The notes beneath the pieces are model-generated. The model was not told where the DNA came from. It searched no databases and saw nothing but the letters and a program-made list of their open reading frames with translations. From positions 1 through 20,321 of the forward strand of contig FTLJ01000224.1 in the NCBI GenBank assembly GCA_900155495.1: 20,321 nucleotides of DNA, read 5' to 3'. Below, piece by piece: positions 1 through 9,373 of this stretch (within the stretch, counting starts at the first letter, position 1; every line of letters starts with the position of its first letter). The translations under genes were made by a program, and so were the position numbers. The DNA is from Porogramme epimiltina (Eukaryota; Basidiomycota; Agaricomycetes; Polyporales; Polyporaceae).

Positions 1-3000
1 GGGGCGACGAGCTAGTTAGTGGGCGGCGGGGGGGAGGGTGGGTGGGGCGCGCGCCCGATGAGCACATGCCGAGTAGGCGGCGACGACGCTGACGGCACCC
101 ACAGGCGGATCGAGCGCGGGAGGGGGAGCGCGAACAGCTCGCGCCCGCGACCGGACGTCTCGAGGATGCTCAGGAACGGCCCGAAGAAGCGTTGCCCCCG
201 TACTCCACTGCGGGAGTTCTGCTGATGTGCTAGCTCGCGTCCGCAATCTCCCCCACCTCATCGCCTGCTTTCTTCCTTTGTCTGTCCACGTTCGTGTATG
301 CGTGCGCACACGCAACGTACCCCGCGCGTCACGTACGGCGCACCCCAGACCGCAGAGCCACTTTCGCGAAGCCCTGGAGTGGAGTGAGCGTGGTATACGC
401 GATAGCGGTCTGCGAACGTTCGCCTCCGCTGGCGGCTGATAGAGGTGATAAACGTCGGGGGGGGGGGGGCGGAGGAAGAAGAAGCGCGCCGTTGACGTCG
501 ACGGGAGGAGGGAGTTGGCGGGAATCAGGAAAGCGCGACTCGGGCGAGCGTGCACGCGCACCCGACGCGCGGGAGCGCCGCTTGGCGCGCACAGCGATGA
601 CGTCGGCGCGTGCCTCACGCATGGCTAACCCCCCCATCAAGCCTCTTCGTAGTCTTCCCTCGCCCCTCGCACATCTTCCCCTCCCCTCGTTCCCGCCTCC
701 GCCGTTCTTCCGCGTCCCCGCGGGCTTCGCGAATTCGCGACGAGCGGAGCGGCGCGCACGGAGGCGGAGTCGACGGACGTAAAAACCTGACAGCTAACGA
801 TCGAGGTGCCGTCACCGCGCCGCGCCCGGGGAGGCGGGCAGCATCTGATTAAAAACGGTGCGCGCGTGGTTACATATGCCGTCGCGCGTGGTTTCCGCTC
901 GAGCCAAATTGACAAATGGGGGGCCCGGCGGGACAGGCACCCGTCGTCATCGTCGCGTCGGCGCGCGTGCGGCAGGCGTGCCACGTTCGAATGGGGCGCG
1001 TCGCGTTGGCGCGCCTGCACGGACTGCGTGCGTCGTGACCGCGAACGAGAGGTCCTTTGCTTCTCCTTAACTCCTTGAAGGTTGAGGAGACTAACAGAGT
1101 CCCCAATCTGTTCATCCAGGCTAGGGCCACTCGTACCACGGGCTTCGACGCACCATAGCAGGTCATGGGACCTCCCACCTCGTCCCCGTCCACCCCGCCA
1201 CGCGACCCTCCGAGAAACCCCCCCTTCGACCAATGGGCGCACGCCCAAGCTGCCTCCGCGGCGGCCCCCTGTCCGTCTCGCCTCTCTTTCTCCGCGCGTG
1301 CCCCCGTCCCGGACGCCCCGAGCGGACGGCGAGAGATCTGAAGCCCGCGGCCGTGCCAACGGCGTTGCGGCCTGGGCCTGCGGGGACCCGATGACCCCTG
1401 GCGGCCACCGGCCTCCCCGCCCGCCTGAGGGGCTATGGATCCCTGTGGGTCCTAGTTCGGCGATCGCATGCCTTTCGGTGGGCGGGAGCCCACGCGGGGC
1501 GTCCTCGCAGCCCGCGGGAGCCCCGGGACTACGGTGAGTGCTGCATCTCTTTCGACGAAGCCCGGTCCCTTCTGGTCTTCCCCCTTCCCGCGTCGGAGGC
1601 GCGTGGCAGACCCGGTGCTGGCCTGAAACCCTTCTCTTAGGTGTCTGTCCAGTCACCGGTGTGCCAGCATCGACTTCTTGTTGGCCGTACTTGGTTCAGG
1701 GTCTGAGACCCCTGGTGGCCAGACTGCGCCGGCGTGAAGTCTGGCTCATGCTACCTTTTGCGGCGCCAGGAACAACGCTTCTCCTCGTAGGTATCTCTGC
1801 TTACTATATGCGGCATTCCGTTAGGGATGAACTTCGAAGTAGCTAACACTGTTGATCCGCAGGAACGCCAACGATCGAGCGTCGGGGTCCGGCACGGACA
1901 TCGGTCGTGAATTGACGTTCGATGTCCACGCGCGCGTCCACGGGCTCTCGGGTGGAAGGCTTTCGCGGGCCTCAATAGACTGCCATCGGAGTGACCGGTG
2001 CGGACGCGTTTCAACGGAACTCATTCTATCCCGCTCCGACGTCTTGTTACACCTTGCAAGACGCGGTATACAAATGCGGACCGTTTCCCGAAGCCGAAGC
2101 CGCCTCCGGTGAGCTAAATAAACTTTGGCGCGAGCGAGCTCACGCCACCTTTCCGAGTATTCTCACTGTTCTTGCACCTGCTATACTGTGATTGCATAGC
2201 ACGGGTGAGGTGCACCCGCGGCAGGTACGGGGAAGAACCCGCGCGGGTGCGGGGCAAGGTGTTCATTGGGGGACCGCGGTGTACCCGTCCCCATCAGCAC
2301 GGGTATCCGCAGTACATACTCAACGCTTCCCCCATCTATATCCACAAACGGCATCGTCAGGAACTCGACCGCCGCAGACGATGCCGCGCGTCACCCGTTC
2401 AACATCCCCGGCTTCGCGCAGGGCACGCCCGCTATGAAGCCTCCGAATCTCGTCGACGCCGCCCGCAGCCTACCATCCAGACTGGACACTCCGCGGGAGC
2501 GACCACGAGTCGTTCTCCGCACGGGGCTCGCCCGCCTCCGCGCACTTCGCGGCCCACGGGGCCGTAGGGGAACGTCGCCCACCGGCGACGGGAAGCACTG
2601 CTGCACGCGTCTGCGCGGCCACGGTGCGGACGCCTGACCGAGTTCGAGTTCGCCGCGCACGTTCCTTGGCACTACGAATAACCAGATTGGCGAAGGGTTC
2701 TTGGCCGAAAGCTCCCTTCGCGGCCCGCAAGGGCAGTGCTCGTGTGGGGGTGTGCTCGTGCACACCAGCAGAATGTGAGCTTCATGTTCGGCTCGGCATC
2801 GCCGCGTCCACAAGAGCTTGTCCTGGGCTTGGGCTAGTTGCGAGTACTACGAGTATTCGTGGGTGCACCCGTAACCCGTACCCACAATTTGTACACGCCC
2901 GTGCCCGTAGGTAGAAAACCCGTACGGTAAGTGTAGCCCTAGATCCACCCGTAAGCGACCCGCAATATGCCCTACTAGTAGCCTACGCACTTCACGATCA

Positions 3001-3120
3001 GGTGATGAAAGCCATAATTTCCAGGGAGCACGGAGGATAGTGGTCGTTACAATTCACTGTCGATGATGATACTATAGTACAAATTCTTAGTGGGGACTTG
3101 GGAGGTATGCAATCGCGCCA
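1..3120. other. Gene-poor, GC-rich left flank
   Basis: I find no open reading frame here with recognisable protein character. Positions 1 to about 1850 are very GC-rich and low in complexity, including a run of 13 G at 457-469 and two TGACGTC (CRE/bZIP-type) heptamers at 493-499 and 598-604. Every frame gives Arg/Pro/Ser/Ala-rich translations, as expected from composition alone. From about 2200 to 2955 the sequence is studded with CCCGTA-like motifs (separate entry). A short stretch at about 1979-2109 has slightly more protein-like composition but no recognised domain. The region could be the promoter side of a gene beyond the left edge, or decayed repeat sequence. Confidence 0.6.
2209..2953. 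repeat. Segment bounded by GGTGCACCCG and rich in CCCGTA motifs
   Basis: The 10-mer GGTGCACCCG, whose core GGTGCACC is a palindrome, occurs at 2209-2218 and again at 2862-2871. Around the right copy, ACCCGTA occurs at 2867-2873, 2874-2880, 2918-2924 and 2947-2953, and GCCCGTA at 2903-2909, all on the plus strand. Around the left copy are TACGGG, ACCCGC and GTACCCGT variants in both orientations, at about 2209-2310. Clusters of short motifs at both ends of a 650-740 bp segment resemble the subterminal repeats of a non-autonomous DNA element. I see no transposase and no clear target-site duplication, so the element call is an inference. Confidence 0.35.
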
Positions 3121-4338
3121 CTACGCATCCTCGCGCCTCGCTCCCGGCTGCGACCACGTCTTCTTCGCCTCCTCGAGCGCCGCATACGGCGCGTCGGGCG
3201 CCGTGAAGTCGGCCAGGTTCTTCGCGCTGATCGCCATCCACTTGTGCGCCGCGACGAACATCTTCTCCTCCCACGCCGCGACCACCGCCTCCCGCTCCGC
3301 CGCCGCCTGCCCCGCCTTGATGCTCTCCGCGAGCGCGACGCCGAGCTCGAGCCCGTCGAGCATCGCGACGTTCGCGCCCGCCCCCGCGAACGGCGTCATC
3401 AGGTGCGCCGCGTCCCCGACGAGCGTCACGCCCGCGGCGTGGTCCCAGCGGTGGCCCAGCGGCAGCTGGTACAGCGCGCGCGGGTACACCGCCCCGACGT
3501 CGCAGTGCTCGACGAGCTTCAGCAGCACGGGCGCCCACCCCGCGAACTCCGCGAGCAGCGTCGCGCGCGCCGCGGCGCCGTCCGCGGGGAGCGCGTCCAT
3601 CCAGCGCTCGGGCGTGCGCAGCCACGCGTACGTGCGGATGCGCCCGTCGCCGTTGCGCTGCGCGCCGAGCACGCGCCCGCCCTGCACCGCGAACGCGCTC
3701 CCGTTGCCCACGAGCGCGCGGACGTCCGCGAGCTCATCGCGGGCGGCGACCGCCGGCGCGAGCGAGATCTCCGCGCCCGCGACGCCCGTGTACTCGGCGA
3801 CGGCGGGCGAGACGAGCGGGCGCACGCGCGAGTGCGCGCCGTCCGCGCCGACGAGCACGTCGCACGTCGCCGTCGCGCCGTTCGCGAAGGCGAGCTCGTG
3901 GCGTCCGTCGCCGAGCGCGCGCGCGGAGGCGAGCGCGTGGTCCCACTTGACGTGCTCGGGCGGGATCGCGTCGAGGAGGATGCGGCGGAGCATCGTGCGG
4001 TCGATCTCGGGGCGCAGGTCGTGCGGGTCCTTGTGGTCGTCGCCGCTCGTCTCCATGAGGATCGTCCCGGAGGCGTCCATGACGCGGTACGAGTCGCCCT
4101 CGGGGCGCGAGTGGGCCTTGAACGCGTCCTCGAGGCCGTTCTCGCGCAGCGCGCGCTGGCCGGAGCCCCAGCCGAGGTCGAGGGTGCCGCCGAGGTGCGC
4201 GCGCGAGAACGCGTCGGGCTCGCGCTCGTACAGCGTCGCGGGTACGCCGCGCTTGAGGAGGGTGAGGAGCAGCACGAGGCCGCTGGGGCCGCCGCCGACG
4301 ATGGCGATGCGGGGAGTCTGGGAAGCGGTGTCCGACAT
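3121..4338 (-). CDS. TetX-like FAD-dependent monooxygenase (copy 1)
   Basis: This intronless gene encodes 405 aa, close to the usual 380-410 of single-component (group A) flavin hydroxylases. Visible motifs are the N-terminal Rossmann fingerprint GGGPSG (residues 15-20) ending at the ribose-binding acid in YERE (Glu38), a conserved RPEIDRTMLRRIL block (109-121), the central GADG motif (164-167), and the second FAD motif GDAAHLMTPFAGAGAN (308-323). The family uses NAD(P)H and O2 to hydroxylate aromatic or polyketide-type substrates; the substrate here cannot be read from sequence. No signal peptide or membrane helix is seen, so it is probably cytosolic. The start is the ATG just before the fingerprint, with a TATA box 155 bp upstream. 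Third codon positions are almost all G or C, noticeably more than in its two paralogs at 16352 and 18484. It is the most divergent of the three. Confidence 0.93.
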   Translation of the reverse strand: MSDTASQTPRIAIVGGGPSGLVLLLTLLKRGVPATLYEREPDAFSRAHLGGTLDLGWGSGQRALRENGLEDAFKAHSRPEGDSYRVMDASGTILMETSGDDHKDPHDLRPEIDRTMLRRILLDAIPPEHVKWDHALASARALGDGRHELAFANGATATCDVLVGADGAHSRVRPLVSPAVAEYTGVAGAEISLAPAVAARDELADVRALVGNGSAFAVQGGRVLGAQRNGDGRIRTYAWLRTPERWMDALPADGAAARATLLAEFAGWAPVLLKLVEHCDVGAVYPRALYQLPLGHRWDHAAGVTLVGDAAHLMTPFAGAGANVAMLDGLELGVALAESIKAGQAAAEREAVVAAWEEKMFVAAHKWMAISAKNLADFTAPDAPYAALEEAKKTWSQPGARREDA

Positions 4339-5513
4339 CTACATGGAGGAGAGGGCGCGTCAGTAAGAGCATTTCGTTGAGTCCTCCCATGAGAACTTGC
4401 ATTCGGTGTAATGGTTAGACAAGTGTCGAGATGGGTGAGTGAATTCTGTGGAAGCTTGGTTGGTCCTCTACAGTAGGGCCTTCGTGTTTTATACGCCTCC
4501 ATGTACACTGTGGTAGGCTCACGCGAATACGGTGACAGCTACAGCAACGCGTAGGTTATCGGCATATCTGCCTTCTTCGACGCGGTTGTGGCGAGTCGCG
4601 ATGCATGGGAGACGCTCGGCTTCACGGACGCGTCACCGTCGCGGGGTTCCAGCCGTTCTGGCCAGAGTGCGACAACCGTGGAGTCGGCGTGTCTATTGCA
4701 GTCACGCGGTGTTCACACCGAGACCGTGGAGCAGCTTCTTCGAGCAGCGTTCGAATTTGAATGTACGACGAAGGCTTCACGAGGAGTCCGCGCCCGACGG
4801 CCACCGAAGCTGACCGGCCGCCGAGTGTGATCCTCTTCGCGACATGAGTGCTCCCATTGATCCAGTGAGCGACTTTCAAAAGTTGCGAGAGAGCCGGAGT
4901 GAGTACCCTGTGGGCTAGATGACTGAAGGACATGCATCTGGGCCTGAGTAGAATGCGTAGAGTTAGGGGCTGCCGCTGGCGAAATGAGACGCGCGGCGGC
5001 TCGGCGAGAGCACTTACGTTACAGTGGATCGTGCGGCGATTGTGCTGTGCGCAAGGCTGGTGTGGCAGAAGATGCTACGCGTGATTGATGGGAGGGAACA
5101 GAAGCGTTAGTTTTAACGGTGCGGTACTCCTGCGCGCACGCGCACCACGGCGATACTTAGGCGAGGTCTTGAACGTTGATTTGGAGACGAGCGCTGAAAA
5201 TCTGTCATGGGAGAAGAGCAGCGTATACTGGAGATATTCCACATCGACTCAGCCCGTTATTTCACGTGCTCTGTCAAAGGGGAGATTGACGACGGAGTCG
5301 TGAATCTTGCTTTCAGCAGATATGTCGAAGTGTGCCATCACAAAGCATGACCGGCCTAACCTCGTTCCGCTTACAACCACGTAACACTGGACGATGCACA
5401 CCTCCCTAGTGCAACCAGACAAAGAAAATCACAGGCAGAAGGAGGATCGGTCATCAACTCCAAACCACTGGCATCCGAAGAAATACAACACAAAACAAAA
5501 CGACACGTAGCTA
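4339..5513. other. Intergenic region, no gene seen
   Basis: This lies between the 5' end of monooxygenase copy 1 and the 3' end of the H15-domain gene, both on the minus strand. Apart from the TATA box at 4487-4493 I see only short open frames (up to about 100 codons, for example 4588-4830 plus and 4622-4933 minus) with no recognisable domain or splice-supported extension. Confidence 0.6.
4487..4493 (-). promoter_or_regulatory. TATA box of monooxygenase copy 1
   Basis: TATAAAA on the minus strand, starting 155 bp before the ATG at 4338. The other two monooxygenase genes carry TATAAA at 148 and 159 bp, which supports both this call and the chosen starts. Confidence 0.6.
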
Positions 5514-7810
5514 TCATGTCCGCAAAGCGTCCCGTCCAGCAGACGGTAGTGGGGGTACCACCACATCCTCCATGTCATCGTCATCCTCGTCGCTGTCCTC
5601 CACTTCCACTTCAGTCTGTGCACCGCTCGCAGACCCTGCGGCCACGGCGGTGTTCGTGGAGAACACCTCGGGGAACGCGTTGATGTCCAGCATAAGATGT
5701 GCGCCAGAGTAGGCTGAGATCGGCGGTGGCGGGGGCTCAACAGGTTTCGCGGGAGGACGTGGGGCGGGCGCATGTTGAGGAGTAGGCTGTGCAGGCGCGG
5801 GGGCAGGCGCTGTAGAGGGGATGGATTGTGTAAGTTGTGCGGGAGGCGGCGCTGTCGGAATGGGGACCACAGGCTGTGGTTGCGCGACGGGGAGCGTGAC
5901 TTGCGGCACGGGGGGCAGAAGAGGTTCGTCGTCATCCTCTTCTGCCTCAGCGATCTCAGTGAGCTGCGCCGCAAGGAGCGCAAGCTGCGCTTGTAGCGAT
6001 GCGCGTTCGTCGTCTGTGAGCGTCGTCCGTGATTGCTGCTGTTCTGCTGCCGCAGCTGCATTTGCGAGTGCAGCGAGGACAGCGTCGAGATCATCTGCTG
6101 CGTTGGCCGCATCCGACGAAGACTGTCCTGTGCCAGATGCCTTTGCGAGGTCTCCAAAGTTGATGGCCTGGAGAATATGCTGTGCAGCCTCCCATGCGTC
6201 CCCATGGTCTGCGTCATCTTTCTCATCTGAAGGTCTCCCTCCTGACTGCGCTGGTTGTGCTTGATGAGCTGTGGAAGACTTATCTTGTGGTTGTTGACCG
6301 GGCTGAGGTCGCTGTGGGGGATAGCCCTGGTAGTGATTATGTGGGTACTGATAGGAGTAACCGTTGAATGTAGGTGGTTGATGAGGCTGTGCCTGCTGTA
6401 ATGGTTGTTGAGGTAGCTGAGCAGGGGGTGGAGGTTGCTGCTGCTGCTGCTGCTGTTGCTGCAGCGGAGCATGCGTGAACGGAGATGATGGCTGAGGAGG
6501 GTGATGTACCGCGTAGGTGGTCTGAGCGAGCGTCTGTGGTCGACGAGTTGTGCGTTTTGAGGTCTACGGGGGAGATGTTGAGCTGACGGGGGTTCTCCGA
6601 AGACAACAGTTGATACATACTGCACCACCTTCCCATGCCGCATTGAGTCGGTACTTCCCTCCTGGTCGTTTTTCAAACCGGCCTCTCCTGTACGCCTTCT
6701 GCAAGGCTTGGCTCGCGCTAGGTCGAAAGTTGGTTTGCAGAGGGTATCGCGAGGCCATCCACGTGAAAAGGTCTTTTGGTGCCGCACCTTCACCCTCGCC
6801 ACAATCCAACAGTGCTTCAACAATCATCTCCTCGTACGAAGGTAAATCTTCCCCTGACGGAGGAGGCGGCTGGGGAGGTGGTACAGGCGGGGGAACTGGT
6901 GGCCGCACTAACGGAGTGGAATTGAATAGTGGTTGGCTACCTTGATTGTGTGGTGGCGGTGGCGAGTGGGCGGGAGGAGGTGCGGGGTAACCGGGTGGAG
7001 GTGGGTAAGGATAGGGGTAGTGAGACGAGTATGGCCCAGGAGGAGGATAGTATGGCGCATGGGGATATGCGGCCTGCTGGCTCTGAGGTGGTGGTACGGG
7101 ATAACCATAGGGAGGATATGGATATGGAGTGGGGGGGTGAAGGGTTGCATGTTGCGAATGCCCGGGAGGTTGTGGCGGACCAGCGTGGGACCCTGGTGCC
7201 GGGGAGGATTGAGAAGGGTGTCCAGGAGGAGGCGGAAGGGCCCCACTGTGCGGAGGAGCGGGGGATGCGGTGTGCGAGGGCGTACCAGTGGGTTCGGACG
7301 CGCTCGCCTTTTCTCTAGCCTCCTCCGCAGGGTCCCTCAGCGATCCCATTGGCGGGTCGGCATGTAGCGGCGCCGCTTGATGACTCCCTGGAGGATGTAC
7401 TTGTTGCGAAGGAGCGCTGTCATGGGATTTGTGCGGGGCACCGTTCGCTATTGGTGCTTGCGCGACTTCAGCTTGTGTAGGGGGGTGGTGTGGGGGGGCG
7501 GACTTCTTCTTAAGCTCGAGGATAGCAGCATCGAGATCAGGGGGCCAGACGGACGCCTTAACAGAGAGCGGGACGTGCTGTTCGAAGAGCAAGCATATTT
7601 CGATGATCTGCTCAGGCGGAAGAAGGTTCAGGTATGTTTTCTTCGAATTCGATGTATTGTTCGGGCTTGACTCCAGCGCTGGGTGGGATGCGCTTTCAAC
7701 TGAAGGCAATATCAGTATATTCCAAGTGTACGCATATGAAGTTGAGTTGTACCTGAGTCATTTTGAGGGGGAGGGGCCGCAGGGGGAGGAGGGGAGCTAG
7801 CTACGAGCAT
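5514..7810 (-). CDS. Pro/Gln-rich protein with linker-histone (H15) winged-helix domain
   Basis: Three exons are inferred: 7753-7810, 6621-7699 and 5514-6563, with introns of 53 nt (branch TACTGAT, acceptor CAG) and 57 nt, giving 728 aa. The track-long frame has only a TTG near 7709, so the start was placed at ATG 7810 in an upstream exon. Residues about 40-86 form a compact N-terminal segment (LLPPEQIIEICLLFEQ). A long Pro/Tyr/His/Gln-rich disordered stretch follows. Residues about 307-374 match a histone H1/H5 globular fold, starting SYEEMIVEALLD and ending GGKYRLNAAWE, with basic YRRGRFEKR near the end. Downstream are a run of nine Gln (414-422), an Ala-rich probable helix (530-585), a further Pro-rich stretch and an acidic tract (DSDEDDDDMED) near the C-terminus. 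H15 domains bind linker DNA, so a nuclear chromatin or DNA-binding role is likely. Specific function is unknown. Confidence 0.85.
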
Positions 7811-8454
7811 TGGCGGGGGGCTGCATAGAGCTATACAGTCGCTGTGCAGTTTTTCCCTTCAAGATTCTCAGCCACACGCGCCTCCCCCACGAGCGTCTAT
7901 CTACGAGCACTGCGACCAATGCCCTGCATTTGAAGATCCTCGTCATCATCTTGAATATGCCCCATGAAGCACGTCCCTCCAACCTTTCAGTTGTGTCTCA
8001 ACACCTTTACAGATGTAACTCGCTGCCATTACTGCTTTTATCGCAATGAAAGTGGGCATGAACAGTTGTATCCAGCTTTGTGCCGATAGGTTGAGTGTCG
8101 CTGGTGCACAATTTGTGTTTGTCTCATGAAATTGCTCGCTAATTGATCGTTCAACGTTCAGTGTCTAGACCATGATTTATGTTACGGAAGTATACCAAAT
8201 CGTCTCGTTGCACCTGAGCGGCTTGAGTTGCTAGCAATGGGAGGCGCATGACTGAATATACTGCCGCTCCTTCGGCATATGATCCCGAATGTGATCGATA
8301 ACGCACTGAAGCGTGTTCCCAAACCATATCTCTCCGATCGTTACTTAGGTGGTCCCCTGCGAGTCTCTTGTAGCTTCGTCTCGTATCCCATTACGCGTCG
8401 ATCCGCGTACTCGCTCTCTCTTCTCAACAGCCTTCTAAGCTCTCATACGCCAAC
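7811..8454. other. Divergent intergenic promoter region
   Basis: This 644 bp interval separates two divergently transcribed genes (H15-domain gene and RidA), so it should contain both promoters. I see no clear TATA box close to either start. A pyrimidine-rich tract (about 8410-8435), common upstream of strong fungal start sites, precedes the RidA ATG. No protein-coding potential was recognised. Confidence 0.55.
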
Positions 8455-9006
8455 ATGACGAAGAAAGTCGTCTTTTCAGAGGAGGCCAACCCCCCTCTTC
8501 CCATCTACTGTAAGTCTAACTCGTATCCTATACGACATAAACAATATCTAAGCCTTTACTCAAGCTCAGGCTATCATCTCTGGCAAAACCATCTACGTCT
8601 CTGGTAGCATTGGTATCACCCGGGACATGAAACTTGTTGAGGGAGGTGTCCAGGCTCAGACCGTGCGTGCAGTGTACCCCGGCCAAAGTCCCACTTTCAG
8701 TTGACAGCATGTGGCAAAGCGGGCTGCTCTCGACAACATGACCGGGGTTCTCAAGGGCGCGGGCGTTGACCGCACAGCTGTCGTGAAATGCAACGTCTTC
8801 CTCGCCAACCTTCCCCGCGATTTCGCGCCCATGAACGAGGTTTACCTCGAGGTAAGTGCCTTATCTTGCCTTGTTTCCGAAAATTATTCATTGGGTGTTG
8901 TCTCTAGTACTTCCCTGTTGATCCCCCGGCCCGTACTTGCATTGGCGTTGCGTCTCTCCCCCTCGGGGCTGACATGGAGATTGAGTGTATTGCGGAGCTT
9001 CCCTGA
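8455..9006 (+). CDS. RidA/YjgF/YER057c-family enamine/imine deaminase
   Basis: Four exons are inferred: 8455-8509, 8565-8662, 8720-8851 and 8908-9006, with introns of 55, 57 and 56 nt, giving 127 aa, the normal RidA length. RidA proteins form trimers that hydrolyse reactive enamine/imine intermediates released by PLP enzymes, protecting other PLP enzymes. Conserved residues seen are Tyr18 (PLPIYSQA), the VYVSG-like strand, KCNVFLANLPRDF, the active-site Arg104 in PARTCIGV, and Glu119 in DMEIECIAEL. Arg104 corresponds to Arg105 of E. coli RidA. There is no N-terminal targeting peptide, so it resembles cytosolic Hmf1 more than mitochondrial Mmf1 of yeast. The third acceptor (AAAG at 8719) was chosen because it restores family spacing and has a TTGAC branch site 15 nt upstream. 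An upstream in-frame CAG at 8707 would add four residues. Confidence 0.92.
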
Positions 9007-9373
9007 GTTAGAAACGGAGAAGGAAGGAATGACTTGTACTTTAACTCGACAGCGCTCTCCACCATGGAGTTTGGAGCAGCTTGATCCCCAAGCGATGTGA
9101 CTCCTGCTATTCCACACAGCGAGAGGCGGCGAGTGCGCCACGGCGCTCTCGATAGTTGCTTACGGAAGCGCCCGACTACGTCATTGCCTGAGTGACGCGT
9201 CGCCTTCCGGGCCGCAAATTCGAGTGGATTCTTGCAAGTTTCCAGAGAGAAGCCCAACGCGGTACATAACCTGCTTCCTACCGCCACCCTCCTGTCTTCG
9301 CACATCAAGTTTCTATTCTCCGTCCTTCTCTTGCTATACTACCTATATCTTGTTTCCGCTGCCTTGACGACTC
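9007..9373. other. Intergenic region, no gene seen
   Basis: This 367 bp interval separates RidA from the co-directional PPPDE-Trx-PUL gene. It must hold the RidA terminator and the next promoter. A CT-rich stretch (about 9280-9330) lies 40-95 bp before the downstream ATG. No other element was recognised. Confidence 0.55.

Noticed and set aside
637..1656. Minus-strand 339-codon open frame in the GC-rich left flank
   Set aside because: The composition is Arg/Gly/Pro/Ser-rich throughout with no domain, and several other frames over the same bases are equally open, as expected from very high GC.
3098..4380. Long plus-strand open frames (422 and 378 codons) covering monooxygenase copy 1
   Set aside because: They are antisense shadows: codons ending almost always in G/C leave few stops on the opposite strand. 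Their translations are Arg/Ala/Ser-rich and show no domain, while the minus strand carries an intact FAD monooxygenase.
5429..6823. Minus-strand open frame of 464 codons across the H15-domain gene
   Set aside because: It is an out-of-frame reading of a low-complexity Pro/Gln-coding region. The other frame joins cleanly by introns and contains the H15 domain.
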